From Microvelia longipes (lineage: Eukaryota; Arthropoda; Insecta; Hemiptera; Veliidae): 64,000 nt of DNA. Position numbers and translations under genes: made by a program. The notes below the pieces were generated by a model. The model saw only the letters and a program-made list of their open reading frames with translations, was not told the origin of the DNA and made no database searches. Positions within the stretch are counted from its first letter, which is position 1, and each line of letters begins with the position of its first letter. Shown piece by piece: positions 53,205-64,000 of this stretch. The stretch is from positions 22,226,055-22,290,054 of the forward strand of contig JACMZG010001914.1 in assembly GCA_018340805.1 (NCBI GenBank), written 5' to 3'.

Positions 53205-53690
53205 CAATAACATCTGTTGTATGCCCGGCAGTCACTCATCTATGTACTGACCTCGCTTGATGCTGCTTGACTTTATTAATTTTACAAAAACCATAGATAT
53301 AATAGCCGCATTCGAATAAACTTAATACTCTTACTTATGCAAAAAAAAATACACTTGCTCCAAATTATAACTCAGTTGGATAATTTATTTATTTTGAACA
53401 TTTTTTTAAATACAGATGACATTCGACATAAATTGAGCTAATGAGATGAAATTTGTTTCATTTGTTGATCTTATTTAGTACTACATGCGTGACAAATTTC
53501 AAAACAGTCCAACCAGTTTTCCGTTTTTAATGAATTTTCGACATGTTTGCTGGGCCTTACTGCGGGTTAATTATATCATAAGAATATTTTCCAGATAGCA
53601 CAATTAGACCTAAAGGTCGATTTTGTACCTAGTTTCTCTCTTTAGCATAAAAACACTTGAAGCTAGGATGGTAACAGATACCCACACAAT
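53205..53690 (+). mobile_element. Family A, copy 11
   Basis: GCAGTCACTCATCTATGTAC, GACCTCGCTTGATGCTGC, TTTACAAAAACCATAGATA, AGATAGCACAATTAGACCTA, TAGCATAAAAACACTTG; both ends are missing. Confidence 0.75.
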
Positions 53691-54065
53691 ATCAAAGTAA
53701 TGAAATGTATCAGAATTAACCAACAAATTATAGATATATTTTATTGGTTGTGTTTATAACAATTATAGATTAACGTAGATTACGTTGTAAAGATAGATTT
53801 ACAAAGGATATTTTATACGTATTATTTACGATACTATAAAGCAAAAACTACTTTTTATAGTATTTATAAATGTACTTATCTTTTAGTATAGTCATCTCTT
53901 ATTATATATTAATTATTAAAACAACTCAAATTTGACCATTCTAACAAGATTATGTATATATACTCTTGGATTCTAAGTTATTTTAATGAATTTGGACGCT
54001 TATTGGTTAGAAGTGTAAGTGAAATAGATCGAATTCCTTTTCTCTGCGTTTAAATATTATTTACA

Positions 54066-54071
54066 TTTATT
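54066..54071 (-). promoter_or_regulatory. Candidate poly(A) signal of the GMC gene
   Basis: AATAAA on the minus strand, 37 bp after the stop codon of the GMC oxidoreductase. Confidence 0.5.
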
Positions 54072-54107
54072 AACTAATAATGTTTACATGAATGTTACTG
54101 ATAAAAA

Positions 54108-55338
54108 TTAAGTTTTAATCCCATACTGTATTTTTATAATATCTGCTGCTTTCTCTGCAATCATTATGGTCGGCGCGTTTGTGTTTCCTCTTGTGACGGA
54201 AGGCATTACTGAAGCATCTACAACCCTTAGTGCGTCAATCCCTTTTACCTTTAACTTTGGATCAACTACAGTAGTCGTATAATTTAAGGATCCCATTTTG
54301 CAAGTTCCTGTTGGATGATAAACAGTTCTTGAGTAATTGTAAGCCAAGCAAGTTAAAAATACTTTCATATCGATTGTAGTATTGCATAATGGGAGTGTAA
54401 AAATAGTTGGCGAATAAACTTCTAGTGCTTTAGTATTCATAATTTTGTTAACTAACTCCATTCCTGCGATGGTTACATCGAAATCTTCTTGAGTACCTAA
54501 ATAGTTAACGTCTATTAGTGGGGCGTCATCCACGTTGCTGCTTCTTAGAGTAACCGATCCCACTGCTGTCGGTTTGGCCACAGATATAAAATTGGTTATT
54601 AAGTCACTTCTTGGGGAAAGATAACCTTGGCAGAAGTACAACTCTACGTCTGTAGGAATCGTTGAGGTGTAATCAGTTGTATTTAAAAATGCTAGTAATG
54701 TGCAGCCGGGAGAGGTTAGTTTACCAGTTTTATTGTTTACAAATTCTAGTCCCATTTCTATTTCCAATGAGAAGGAGGGATTAAAATTAGTATAATCCTT
54801 CATTTTAAAATGGTAAGGAACAATAAAATGGTCTTGCAGATTTTTTCCTACAGGTAAATCAGCTATTAAAGGTATGTTAAATTCATTTAAATGATCTTTC
54901 GGGCCAATACCTGAGACCATTAATAGCTGTGGGGAATTTATTGCTCCTGCTGATAGTATTACTTCTTTAGAAGCCAAAATCGTTTCAATTTTCCCATTCT
55001 TCCTATATTCGATACCTGTTGCACGTTTTTTTGCTTCATCTATTAAAATTTTAGTAACCTTAGCATTCTTAACTATATCAAGATTGGGAAGGTCTACGTT
55101 AGTAAGGAAAGCAGACGACGTACTCGCTCTAACTCCTCTATTGACTGTTAATTGATTTCTTCCAATTCCATTCTGTTCTTTACCATTAAAATCTAATTCT
55201 CTTATTCCTATTTCTTTTGCTGCTTTAAGAATATTTTTTGTCATATCATCATCATATTGTGCATATTGAACACTGAGTGGACCATCTGAACCGTGGTATG
55301 GAGATCCAATTAAATCCTGTACATTTATTTTTTCAGAC
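54108..55338 (-). CDS. GMC exon 4 (substrate and active-site domain)
   Basis: Residues 163-571 in one long exon. [20 protein letters not shown] opens it, a [11 protein letters not shown] stretch follows, then signature 2, the LQDHF segment, and the active-site motifs near the end. No internal stop or shift. Confidence 0.93.
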
Positions 55339-56245
55339 CTGAAATTAAAAAGGTTTAAATTAACGTATTTTTTAAAAATTTGCTTTTAAAATAATTTAAG
55401 GTGTATTAATTAATTTAGTTATTTCATAAATAACTTGATAATATGTGCTAGCAGTGGAAATAAACATATTAAAAAGCAACATATTACCAAAAAAAAACCT
55501 GAGGTTCTAAAAAATTAAGAATTTTAGTATTACGGATTTTCAGAATTTTACAGATTCCAAGTCGGTTTTTTAAATATTAGAATTAAATCAGTGCTTTCAG
55601 ATATATGTTAGGGAAAGTTCATCACTTATTGTCGGGAAAATGTTAATCTCTTATAATGGTTCCTTGATTATTAACTAGGAGCATATCCTTTTTGGTGGCA
55701 GTGGTCTTAGACAAAAAGTATTTACAGGGTAAAGGTGAAATTTTAAACCATTAAACATAAACTAATGAAACTTAGAGTATTTTTTAAGTAGAGGGAACTT
55801 CTTATTAGTGGCGTGGTTAACTTTGGGTCATCAGGTGTCCTGTGCCACTCCAGATTTTGCAAAATATTTAAATTTAACAAAAATCCAATTTATTATTTTA
55901 TATTTTTAAGACTGGACTCTTAGCCTCTTGATTTCCCGCTAGCTGGAGATTATGCCGCTTGGTTTCCAACAAATAGTATAGTATATAGCAGAAGATTCTT
56001 AAATTTCTTTCCTCAGCTGTTAAAACCTACTTCTTAAAATAAGGAAGAACGTTTTCGTAACTCCAGCCTAATGCCCCATCTTCAATCTCCCAATCATCAA
56101 AATCTTTTTTATTTCCTCGAACATACATCATAGCGTTGGTACCACTTGATCCACCCATAACATGTCCTCTTGGGTACTTGCAGATTCCTCCATTTTCTGC
56201 AATTAAAAATTAATCCTTGAATATATTTCTGTTTAAATTGTAATT

Positions 56246-56298
<53 letters not shown>

Positions 56299-59200
56299 TT
56301 TTAAAGTAAGTTAGCCGAATTTTTAACACAGTTAAACTATATCTCACCTAAACAAGCTTTCTCCTGTTTAACAGTAGAATAATTCCAATTCATTTGATTT
56401 TCGACCTGAAGATACTGAAAAAATAAAGGAGTTTTTGATTCAACTGTTTCGTCTCCTCCTGCTTCTATCAGTAAAATGTTCCAATCGGCTACTTCGGACA
56501 ACCTTCTCGCTAGGGTACAACCTGTAAATGTGAAATATTTTTTTGACGTCATTGACTGTCATTATTGCCCAACCAATAATTTCAAGGCTTCTTTAAACAG
56601 GATAAAAAGTATTAAATCGATTGGACATTGGGCACCTATGTATCGATAAAAGGTGCCAAGTCGCTTACTTTACTACCACTCTCCCTGTTTGTTCACCTTG
56701 TTGTTGTCATCTAAATAAGAAATAACCTATCTAAAACGTTTGCTAAAACTGACTGCGCATCTAGTGCATTACCTAAGTATGTCATAATTTACGGGCAAAT
56801 AAATCTTTTGCCAGGTTTCCCTCTACTTTGTGGACAAATCCTTTTTACTGTTATTATTGTATGTTATTAAATATATCCTTAGAGTGAGCGTGAATGGAGT
56901 CCATTATAAATAATGAAATAAAAGAAGTCTCTCCACAAAACAAAACTTTATTGGCGAAGCGCTTTCAACCTAGCTAGAGGCCATCATCAGTGCAAAACCG
57001 TTGAGATGTAAAGAAGAAGAGATGTGAGTCTATTTTTTTCTATTAGATATGAGAATCAGACTCTCTTCTTCTTTACATCTCAACGGTTTTGCACTGATGA
57101 TGGCCTCTAGATAGGTTGAAAGCGCTTTGCCAATAAAGTTTTATTTTTGTGGAGAGACTTCTTTTCTTTCATTATGTATGTTATTACGTTTTAATAAATT
57201 ATTTTAACACGCAAATAATTGTAAGTATTGTTATCGTTAATTACTAGGAAAAGTAAGTTCTCTTCTCTATAATTTTTAGGAAGGGTAAATTTTCTGACCT
57301 GAGACCCGAGTGAGTTTCCCTGACGTGTGCTAAATTTTCCCTTTATTCATTTTTTTATATTACCCAATTATATTAAATTAAAATTATTGTATCTCTGATT
57401 TCAGGGGATCCAGTGCACATTCTGCGACAGCAAAAAAAAATAAAACTTGTTTCAGACTGAAAAATATTTTTTGGAAACGAAAAAATCACCATAAATCTAA
57501 GGTACAAGCTTTTTTAAGTAAAATAAATTATGCTGTATTTACAGCGCAAGCTTACTTTTTACATCTAACAAGCTTAGTGCTGAACAGACTTTAATTCTAG
57601 TAATTTTTTATTTTCTTAGGATTCATAACTTTATAATCTTAAACAAGGTAAGAGTAACATTAAATATGTACAAATAACTACTACACTGACTGTAACATTA
57701 AATATGTACAAATAACTACTACACAATAATAAGGAACTAAAACTTTTCTCGACATGTTTATAACCTGATAATAGGAAGAGTATAGTAGTGCTACGAGTGC
57801 CCGAAAGAGTAGCGGTGGGGGTTGACGACACCTTTTTACATTGTGAAGGCTTGATGTGTTCCTTCCCCTTTATGTAAGGTCCTTGGTTCGTTCAAACTTA
57901 CAGTTAGGGACTTAAGGTAAAAAATCATTTGCTCACCAATTGCGCTTTTCCACTTCAGAAACTGGCAACCCGTGTGGCTTGCCAGTTGTATTGACTTGTA
58001 TTTCTGAGGACGAGCGAAGCGAATCAGAAGCTGGGAGGATGAGCGTAGCGAATCCGATGTGATAAAAGAAAGTTCCGAGGTACCCCGTACCTGATTTTTT
58101 TCCTTGCATATTTTGATTCTATGATCGAAATAATTACTATTTGCTCATCGATTTTTTGTTCTATAACTTGCTTGCTCCCTTTGAAGAGGCAAAAATGTTG
58201 AAGATCGCTCAAGAAAAATTACAAAGTTAAAAAATCAAATTTATTTATGGTGTCTTGTGTTCTTAAGGCATATTAAATTATACTTTATTCTTGGGAAATT
58301 TTCTTAATTTCTAATAGATGGAACCCTTAAGTTTTAGACTTTATTTTTTTTCGGTACCTTTATGCACGTTTTTCCCTTTAAAGGAGGGAAAAACTATTAG
58401 TGATGAAGCAATGTATAAAAATAAAACATCATATATTCTACCTAAAATACACATAAGGCCAATATAAATTTTATGATTAATCTTATTTTTTGGCGCTCTT
58501 TTACATGTTTGCCCCTTTATAGGTGGGACAAGTATTAGTGATGTAAAAATTTGTCTAAGTATCATTTATTTTATCGAAGAAACACAAATCACCAAAAAAA
58601 ATTTGTTTTAATTATATTTTTTGGCGCCCTTTTACATTTTCCCTCTTTATAAGGCGCGGTCGAATATCCACGGCCTTCTAGAACGTTGGATCACCAACAA
58701 ACTTTTTTTATAACTTTTTTTTCAAAATTTTCAGTAATTAGCCGGATTTGTGATAAATGAAGCCTATTTCCGTAATCTGCACGCTCTTTTGGTTAATCTC
58801 AAAGAGTATTTACATTCACTCAACGATTTATTTTTAATCTAACTTGGTACATACACAACTACTGTTAGACGTCAATATTTTGTGTTATATTTTGACATGT
58901 CATATTTGTTAAACATTGACGTCTAACAGTAGTTATGTATGTACCAAGTTAGATTAAAAATAAATCGTTGAGTGAATGTAAATACTCTTTGAGATTAACC
59001 AAAAGAGCGTGCAGATTACGGAAATAGGCTTCATTTATCACAAATCTGGCTAATTACTGAAAAGTTTGAAAAAAAAGTTATAAAAAAAGTTTGTTGGTGA
59101 TCCAACGTTCTAGAAGGCCGTGGATATTCGACCGTGCCTTATAGCGGACTAACGATTTTTCCCCTCTATAGCATTTATAGAGGATAAACTATTAGTGATA

Positions 59201-59843
59201 GAAATGATTCAATTAAACTTTTAAAGTGAGGGGAGATCTCAAAGTTTCAAAATGTATCTTGTAAGGTTTAATCATTAAAAGAAGAATACTCACTGGATTT
59301 CTTAACCTCCCCAAGGTTGATTTTCTTATCAAGTTCCTATTCAATTTAAAAAAATATTTTATTCTGATCATATCGTGTTTACAAAAATCTACTAGAAAGA
59401 CATATGTACACACACAAATATATATATAAAGTTTTGCTAAAACCTATTTTCCGTGTTGGGACCATTAAAACGGATTTTGATTTTCTCTCTTGTCCACCTC
59501 TCATATGAGCAAGCACCTCATTGTCGAATCTTTTTGCGAAATTCGCTAAAAGAAACATAGACAAATGATAAAAATGCGTTCAGATACCAATTTCCGTATC
59601 TTGCCGTAGTGCAACTTTCTTGTTTGTTGATAACCTACTTTATCAGCAATTATATATACGTATAAGAAGTATATAAAATGTTAATTATTAAATCATACCT
59701 GCTGAACCAGCTCCAACTATAATAAAATCGTACGTTGATTCAACTTCATCCTGTGGGGTTTCCTTTGGATGATTCAGCATTTCCGGATAATAAAAAGACA
59801 CGAGAGCGGCGAACACTGCTAAGAAAACGTCGTAACTCACCAT
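54108..59843 (-). CDS. GMC oxidoreductase (glucose dehydrogenase-like), complete, 4 exons
   Basis: Exons in coding order: 59699-59843, 56348-56521, 56031-56196, 54108-55338. They total 1716 nt, 571 aa plus stop, with GT/AG sites and matching phases. N-terminal hydrophobic signal peptide (about 1-19), then [11 protein letters not shown] (GxGxxG at 44-49) and LLIEAGG with Glu68 for [24 protein letters not shown] (114-134) is a variant of GMC signature 1, and [15 protein letters not shown] (293-307) matches signature 2 exactly. The C-terminus has [10 protein letters not shown] (His503) and [17 protein letters not shown], placing an Asn as the second active-site residue. The family oxidises sugars or alcohols with FAD; insect members cover glucose dehydrogenase, ecdysone oxidase and defence or pheromone enzymes. 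Substrate cannot be read here. Length is slightly below the usual 600-620 aa. A secreted enzyme is inferred from the signal peptide. Confidence 0.92.
55339..56030. other. GMC intron 3
   Basis: AT-rich intron with no repeat or exon that I can define. Confidence 0.5.
56031..56196 (-). CDS. GMC exon 3 (signature 1 region)
   Basis: Residues 108-161: [45 protein letters not shown]. His and Met replace the more usual Arg/Lys and Leu in signature 1. The donor is GTAGGT directly after AAGAA. Confidence 0.9.
56250..56296. repeat. (TA)n microsatellite in GMC intron 2
   Basis: About 45 bp of TA inside the short intron between exons 2 and 3. Confidence 0.9.
56348..56521 (-). CDS. GMC exon 2
   Basis: Residues 50-106: [20 protein letters not shown], then [15 protein letters not shown]. 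Acceptor TTTACAG, donor GTGAGA. Confidence 0.9.
56911..57175. mobile_element. Foldback with CATCATCAGTG-type arms (GMC intron 1)
   Basis: The left arm TAATGAAATAAAAGAAGTCT ... GGCGAAGCGCTTTCAACCTA ... CATCATCAGTGCAAAACCGT pairs with the right arm, reversed, from about 57063 to 57175. The arms are about 110 bp with few differences and a loop of about 45 bp. Confidence 0.9.
57630..57725. repeat. Short direct duplication
   Basis: TAACATTAAATATGTACAAA plus TAACTACTACAC occurs twice in tandem (about 57655 and 57692), unit about 38 bp. Confidence 0.8.
57998..58105 (-). mobile_element. Family A, copy 12 (5' end only, reverse)
   Basis: GAGGACGAGCGAAGCGAATC, GGATGAGCGTAGCGAATCCG, GTTCCGAGGTACCCCGTACC, TGATTTTTTT: one of the best-preserved 5' ends of the family. 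Confidence 0.85.
58345..59215. repeat. Three-unit tandem repeat (about 135 bp), third unit interrupted
   Basis: Units start near 58354, 58492 and 58623 (GGCGCTCTTTTACATGTTTG, GGCGCCCTTTTACATTTTCC) and include AACTATTAGTGATG/AAGTATTAGTGATG. The third is split by the foldback at 58649-59142 and resumes with CTATTAGTGATAG at about 59190. Confidence 0.7.
58649..59142. mobile_element. Near-perfect foldback, arms about 228 bp (GMC intron 1)
   Basis: The left arm ATAAGGCGCGGTCGAATATC ... GTTAGACGTCAAT (58649-58877) is repeated in reverse at 58915-59142 (ATTGACGTCTAAC ... GATATTCGACCGTGCCTTAT) around a 37-nt loop. Few mismatches, so either young or maintained by conversion. No coding capacity; the TTATA flank may be the target duplication. 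Confidence 0.92.
59699..59843 (-). CDS. GMC exon 1 (signal peptide, FAD motif start)
   Basis: ATG at 59841-59843. [20 protein letters not shown] is a signal peptide. The exon ends GAGSA plus one base of the Gly codon before a GTATGA donor, splitting the FAD motif across a 3.2-kb intron. Confidence 0.9.
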
Positions 59844-61290
59844 ATTTACGCTCTTTAATTATTTCTTAACTTGTTACTTAAACGCCTTGATAAGATAAAC
59901 CTATAGACAATAAACAGCTTACTAAAATTCATTACTTAGACAATACCCCTTGACACCTAACTCAACATACTTAGACGCTTTATTTAGATAACTTACCTAA
60001 ATTCCTAAATTAAACACTTCCTCCTTGCTTAGACACCACGCTATGATGCCTAACTCAAACAACTTCTCACTCAGACGTCTTATTTAGGCAACTTTCCTAA
60101 AATCCTAACTTGAAAACCTTACTTAGACCCTTCTTAATTGAACTCCTTATTTAACTCAACTTAGCCACCTTACTTTTACTTCTAATCTAGAAAAATTACT
60201 TAAACTTCTTGCTTAGTCAAGCATACTTACTACAATCAATTCAAGCATTCGACACTTTCTTAAAAAATTGTATTTATGAAAACGTCGCCTATATATAATA
60301 TCTTAAATAAATAATTATGCACGGTGTTTATGTAAATGACAGCCTTCCACAAAAATTTTAAATTATTAAAATTTAATTTTTTCATTAACTATTCATTTAT
60401 TCAATTCGTTGATGTGCATTTTACTTCTGCAGTTTATGCAATTTGCAGTCTTAGTTTGTGTTTGCCTATGTGTATATTATTAGTGATATCTACATGTCTA
60501 TGGTAAGCATGAAGACTAAAAGGTTTTGAGTTATTTTGGAAATATATATAGGATTGAAATGAATTCCAACTATATCAGATTTACTATATATTTATTTTAG
60601 AACATACTATATAAGCTTATGCTTGAAATACATATCTGTCTATTATTTTCTTATAGTAAATTATTTATATATTATAAACAAATGGCATTATAAATAATTA
60701 TAATGAATTTTGTCAAAGGATAATTTTAAAAATTAGTAAACATTAGATAATAAATAGGTCTTATCTACGCAATTAGAAACATTTTAATTTAATATTTAAA
60801 TAAAGACGTTGCCAAAAAAGGAACTTCGCTTCCCTATGTGAAGCAAATATAATAATAATACTTATAAGCTTATTCGACATTCTTTTTATAACACTGTATG
60901 AAAAGTCTTTTAATAATAAAACTTTGGTCACATCATTTTCGGTCCCTTGCAATCTTGTGCCAATATTTTCTAAACGAAAGAGGAGAGGGAGGAGTGCGAG
61001 GGACGCAAGTATACCACCTTTTAATCTCATGTATTATGCTGGTCTTATATGAGGACCTAAAACTTGCGTTTGTTAGGAAGTAATTGAGACAAGCTGAAAT
61101 TTCTAAAGGAGTTTCCTCAGAAAAATCCCCGCCTCTCCCCTTTTTTTAAGGGGCCTTAAAAACTGTAGGTTTCATTGAAAAGTTTGTAGTTAAAATATAT
61201 TAGATAGTAGCCCAAGTGTTGATTGGGTATTCAGATTCTAGAACACTAAATCGAACAAGGACTAAAATACTTTTTTTTTTAAATATATTT
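59844..61290. other. 5' region of the GMC gene
   Basis: 59870-60270 is strand-biased (C and T rich, G-poor on +) and made of loose repeats of ACTTACTTAGAC, CTTATTTAG and CCTAACTTGAA. A TATATA element at 60290-60296 could act as a TATA box reading left (start near 60265), leaving a 5' UTR of about 420 nt. Beyond 60300 nothing is supported. Confidence 0.35.
60290..60296 (-). promoter_or_regulatory. Possible TATA box for the GMC gene
   Basis: TATATATAGGCGACG on the minus strand, about 450 bp before the start codon. TA-rich words are common here, so support is weak. Confidence 0.2.
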
Positions 61291-61950
61291 TTATTTTCCC
61301 ACATGAATACCGTAGGTATATAGATAAGTACTGTTTTTCACTGAAAATGAGAAACCGGGATTTCACCTTAATCATCCGTTCAGATATTTTTAGACGTCCT
61401 GTGTGACATTTACTACATTGTCTATCTGTATGTGTGTGTGTGTGTGTAAAAGAATATGTCTGTTATCATCGTAGCTCCTAGCGTGTTTATGCTAGAGAGC
61501 TGAAAGTTGACACAACAATTAATCTTTAGGTCTATTAGTCCTATCCAGAAAATAATTTTCTATGACTTCATTATCCATCAATAATGACTCAGCGAAAATT
61601 TCGATGATTCATAGATTTGGCATGCATGTGTTCATATATATAAGACCAACATCCTCCTAATTGTCATAAAAGTTCGTGCGAAGCCAGTCAGATGACATGC
61701 AGCTGTATAAATTAAGCGATTTTTTGAATTCAAATTCCATTTATTGAAAGACTCAACATCTCACGACGGGGCTACAGACGGCATTATTTAGTAGACTTTA
61801 AAAAATAGTGGAAAGACGTTGTTGGCGTTGATAGTATTAGGTGATTTTTATATTCTGAGGACGAGCGAAGCAAGTCTAAAGTAGTAAGAGTGAGTGTAGC
61901 GAATCCCATGTGGTGAGGAAAAGTTTTCAGCTACTTCTCACCCGCTTTGT
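61291..61950 (-). mobile_element. Family A, copy 13 (reverse)
   Basis: Begins at the terminal ATACCGTAGGTATATAG, then AGAAACCGGGATTTCACC, ATTATCCATCAATAATGAC, GAGGACGAGCGAAGCAAGTC and GTGTAGCGAATCCCATGTGG. It faces copy 14 across 700 bp, forming a loose inverted pair. Confidence 0.8.
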
Positions 61951-62664
61951 GTTTGTAAAAATTGACAAGTCGTAGATATACTTTAATATGCAATGGGGAT
62001 CAATGATTTCAACTTTCGTATTATCTCCATTGACAGAGCCTTGGGAGATAAATGTGAATAATACAAGCCTCGGGAGCTAACTAGTTTATTTTCCTCGGCC
62101 TCGCGAGCTTATAATGTTTCCCCTTTTGACTTTACTTTAGGAGGAAACTTAAACTTGACTTAAAAGTTTCTATCATCCCTTGATGCACAAATAACTGCTA
62201 CCGTTTTTACATTGCAAAAGTGTATTTTATAATTATTTCTTTTGACATGGTTGGTGTTAAAGGGCAAGGGAGTTAGGAGGGGTTAGGTCTCGATCATGGA
62301 AGTCTTAGCTACATGGTTAGAATAGCTTGAAAGGTTTTGAGTCCAACTAGACCCCTATCACATCAGTGTTCACCACAGTTCCTAAGATATTAAATTAAAG
62401 AAAAATAAGACAGTGTTTTCCTTCTAACGTTTGAAATCTGAGATAGGGATGCTTTGATCCAATTTGACAGATTGTTTTAGTGATGGAATCATTTATTATT
62501 GTATTGGTTATTAAAATAAGCTGCTAACAGTATATTTATGCTTAAATTCGTCTGCATTGCGACCCATGTGATAAAACACTTAACCACTTTTAACTGAGTA
62601 ATATTGCCACTCAATTTTTTTAAACTCCATAGACCTATTCTATGAAAGCAAAGACGTATATTAA
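61951..62664. other. Unassigned spacer between inverted Family A copies
   Basis: No coding signal or repeat recognised. Confidence 0.35.
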
Positions 62665-63405
62665 AAATCGGGTACGGGGTGCCTCGGAACTTATCCTCAT
62701 TACATCTGATTCGCTTCGCTCATCCTCAGAAATACAGTTTGCCAAATTTATACTGCCTTTGGACTCGCTTTGCTCATCTTTAGATAGTAAATGCATCCGT
62801 ATCATTCTCAGCGGTCACCCATACAGCACTGACCACTCTCAATGCTCCTTTTATTTTTATGATCCAACAATAATCATGGATATACTTGTCGTATTGAAAC
62901 AAAACTTAGTGTACTTATTTATTGGGTAATAATATACACTTGTACCGAATTTCAATTCAATAGAGCCATTTTCCAATTGTATACAATTTCTTAAAAAACG
63001 TACACAAGTCATTCAATAAAAATTGAACTAAAGCTGATAATGAGATGAAACTTGGCACATATGTTAGTCTTATACATAGTCACATGCTCAGTCATTATTG
63101 CGGGTTAATGACGTCATAAAAAATATTTTCTGAATAGCACAACTACAGCTGTAGATTTGTTTTTGTACAAAATTTCAACTCTCTAGCATAAATACACTGG
63201 GCGCTACGATGATAAAAGACACACACATATACAGACAGAAAACTTTGCAAAAACCCCTTAGGGGCCCTTAAAAACGCCTGAAACGGCGTTTTTAAAAAAC
63301 GCGTTTTTTAAAACAGGATGAAAATTCCGGTTTCATCCTGGTTTCGGATTTTTTTGCAAACACAATAGTTTTCCTATATACCTACGGTATAAATGAGGAA
63401 AAGTA
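62665..63405 (+). mobile_element. Family A, copy 14 (reference-quality full copy)
   Basis: Runs from AAATCGGGTACGGGGTGCC through GATTCGCTTCGCTCATCCTC, TTTTATGATCCAACAATAA, GGGTTAATGACGTCATAAAA (TGACGTCA at 63109), ACAGACAGAAAACTTTG, then stacked hairpins at 63248-63340 and the terminal TATACCTACGGTATAAATGA (63380-63399). The 95-codon frame at its left end is not a gene. Confidence 0.85.
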
Positions 63406-63629
63406 AAAAGCTGGTTTTGTTAAATAGATATTACAGGAATTGCAGTTCAAATAGAATTATTATGAGTAAAGAAATTTGTTAAGAAGTAAAAACATTATCT
63501 CATTCTTAAGACACATTTTTTTACACCTTCTGTTGTATAAATTAGGCTAAACCATCAATACAGTAGTGTGTTGCTAATTTAGAGGAACACTATTTATATT
63601 ATGTTATTGTAATGAATAATAGAATGTCT

Positions 63630-63800
63630 TGCATAAATACACTGGGAATTTCTATATCAGACTTAAAGACAATCAACCTTGTTAAACCTTGTCTTTAAAA
63701 CTTCTAAAATGGATAATAAAGGATAAAACTCGGTTTTTTCGATACTATCGAATTCAATAATTTTTCATATATACCCACGGTATAAATGAGGAGAAATAAA
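63630..63800 (+). mobile_element. Family A, copy 15 (3' end fragment)
   Basis: TTGCATAAATACACTGGGAA, AAACTTCTAAAATGGATAA, then ATATACCCACGGTATAAATG: the terminal hairpin with one loop change. Confidence 0.7.
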
Positions 63801-64000
63801 AATATGTATTTTTTTAAAAAAAAAATACAGAGCCGTAGTACGTATCTAATGAAGAGCAGATGGCAACTATCAAATACCGACACAAGTTCTTATAGATGTA
63901 TATACACATAGATATATATACATAGATGTTTATACAAGTTTAAACGTATTAAAATAGAAAATTAACAATAAATGATACATTCTTGTAAATGTTACAATTT

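Overview
The window reads as nuclear DNA of an arthropod, most likely an insect. It is very AT-rich, full of (TA)n microsatellites and transposon remnants, and its genes are split by spliceosomal introns that are often kilobases long. The two SINE families with tRNA-like promoters, a decayed mariner, an hAT MITE and the gene content (an insect-type GMC oxidoreductase, an SDR16C short-chain dehydrogenase, a group XII phospholipase A2) all fit an insect. I cannot name the order; a beetle is possible but unproven.

Genes, left to right. (1) 1-792, + strand: the last two coding exons of a group XII secretory phospholipase A2, ending in a KDEL-like tetrapeptide. (2) 3375-32124, - strand: a complete eight-exon SDR16C-type retinol/epidermal retinal dehydrogenase of 332 aa. 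I rebuilt it exon by exon, and every junction has a consensus splice site and matching phase. Its introns hold nearly all the repeats of the left half. (3) 38209-41896, + strand: a two-exon gene for a secreted Gly/Ser/Asn/Gln-rich protein of 289 aa that I do not recognise. (4) 54108-59843, - strand: a complete four-exon GMC oxidoreductase of 571 aa with signal peptide, FAD-binding motif and C-terminal active-site motifs. The genes are unrelated and share no operon-like logic. Genes 1 and 2 are convergent; genes 3 and 4 are convergent across about 12 kb of repeats.

Repeats dominate. An unclassified dispersed family (here Family A) has about 15 full or partial copies, carries GCGAAGC-type mini-hairpin cores and a subterminal hairpin whose stem sequence differs between copies, and ends in a conserved TATACC-TAC-GGTATA hairpin. 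A second family (Family B) is associated with (TA)n microsatellites. There are also a tRNA-derived SINE of about 440 bp (three long copies, one fragment), a second SINE inserted inside a Family A copy, several foldback elements, TIR MITEs, an hAT-like MITE with an 8-bp target duplication, a decayed mariner, a 50-bp minisatellite and a 0.95-kb tandem duplication carrying possible exons.

I found no convincing new multigene system. The most unusual signals are structural: the cluster of GNA-loop hairpins at 14.6-14.8 kb, the pairing that persists in Family A hairpins, the repeated TGACGTCA palindromes inside repeats, and the duplicated exon-like block at 48.8-50.7 kb.
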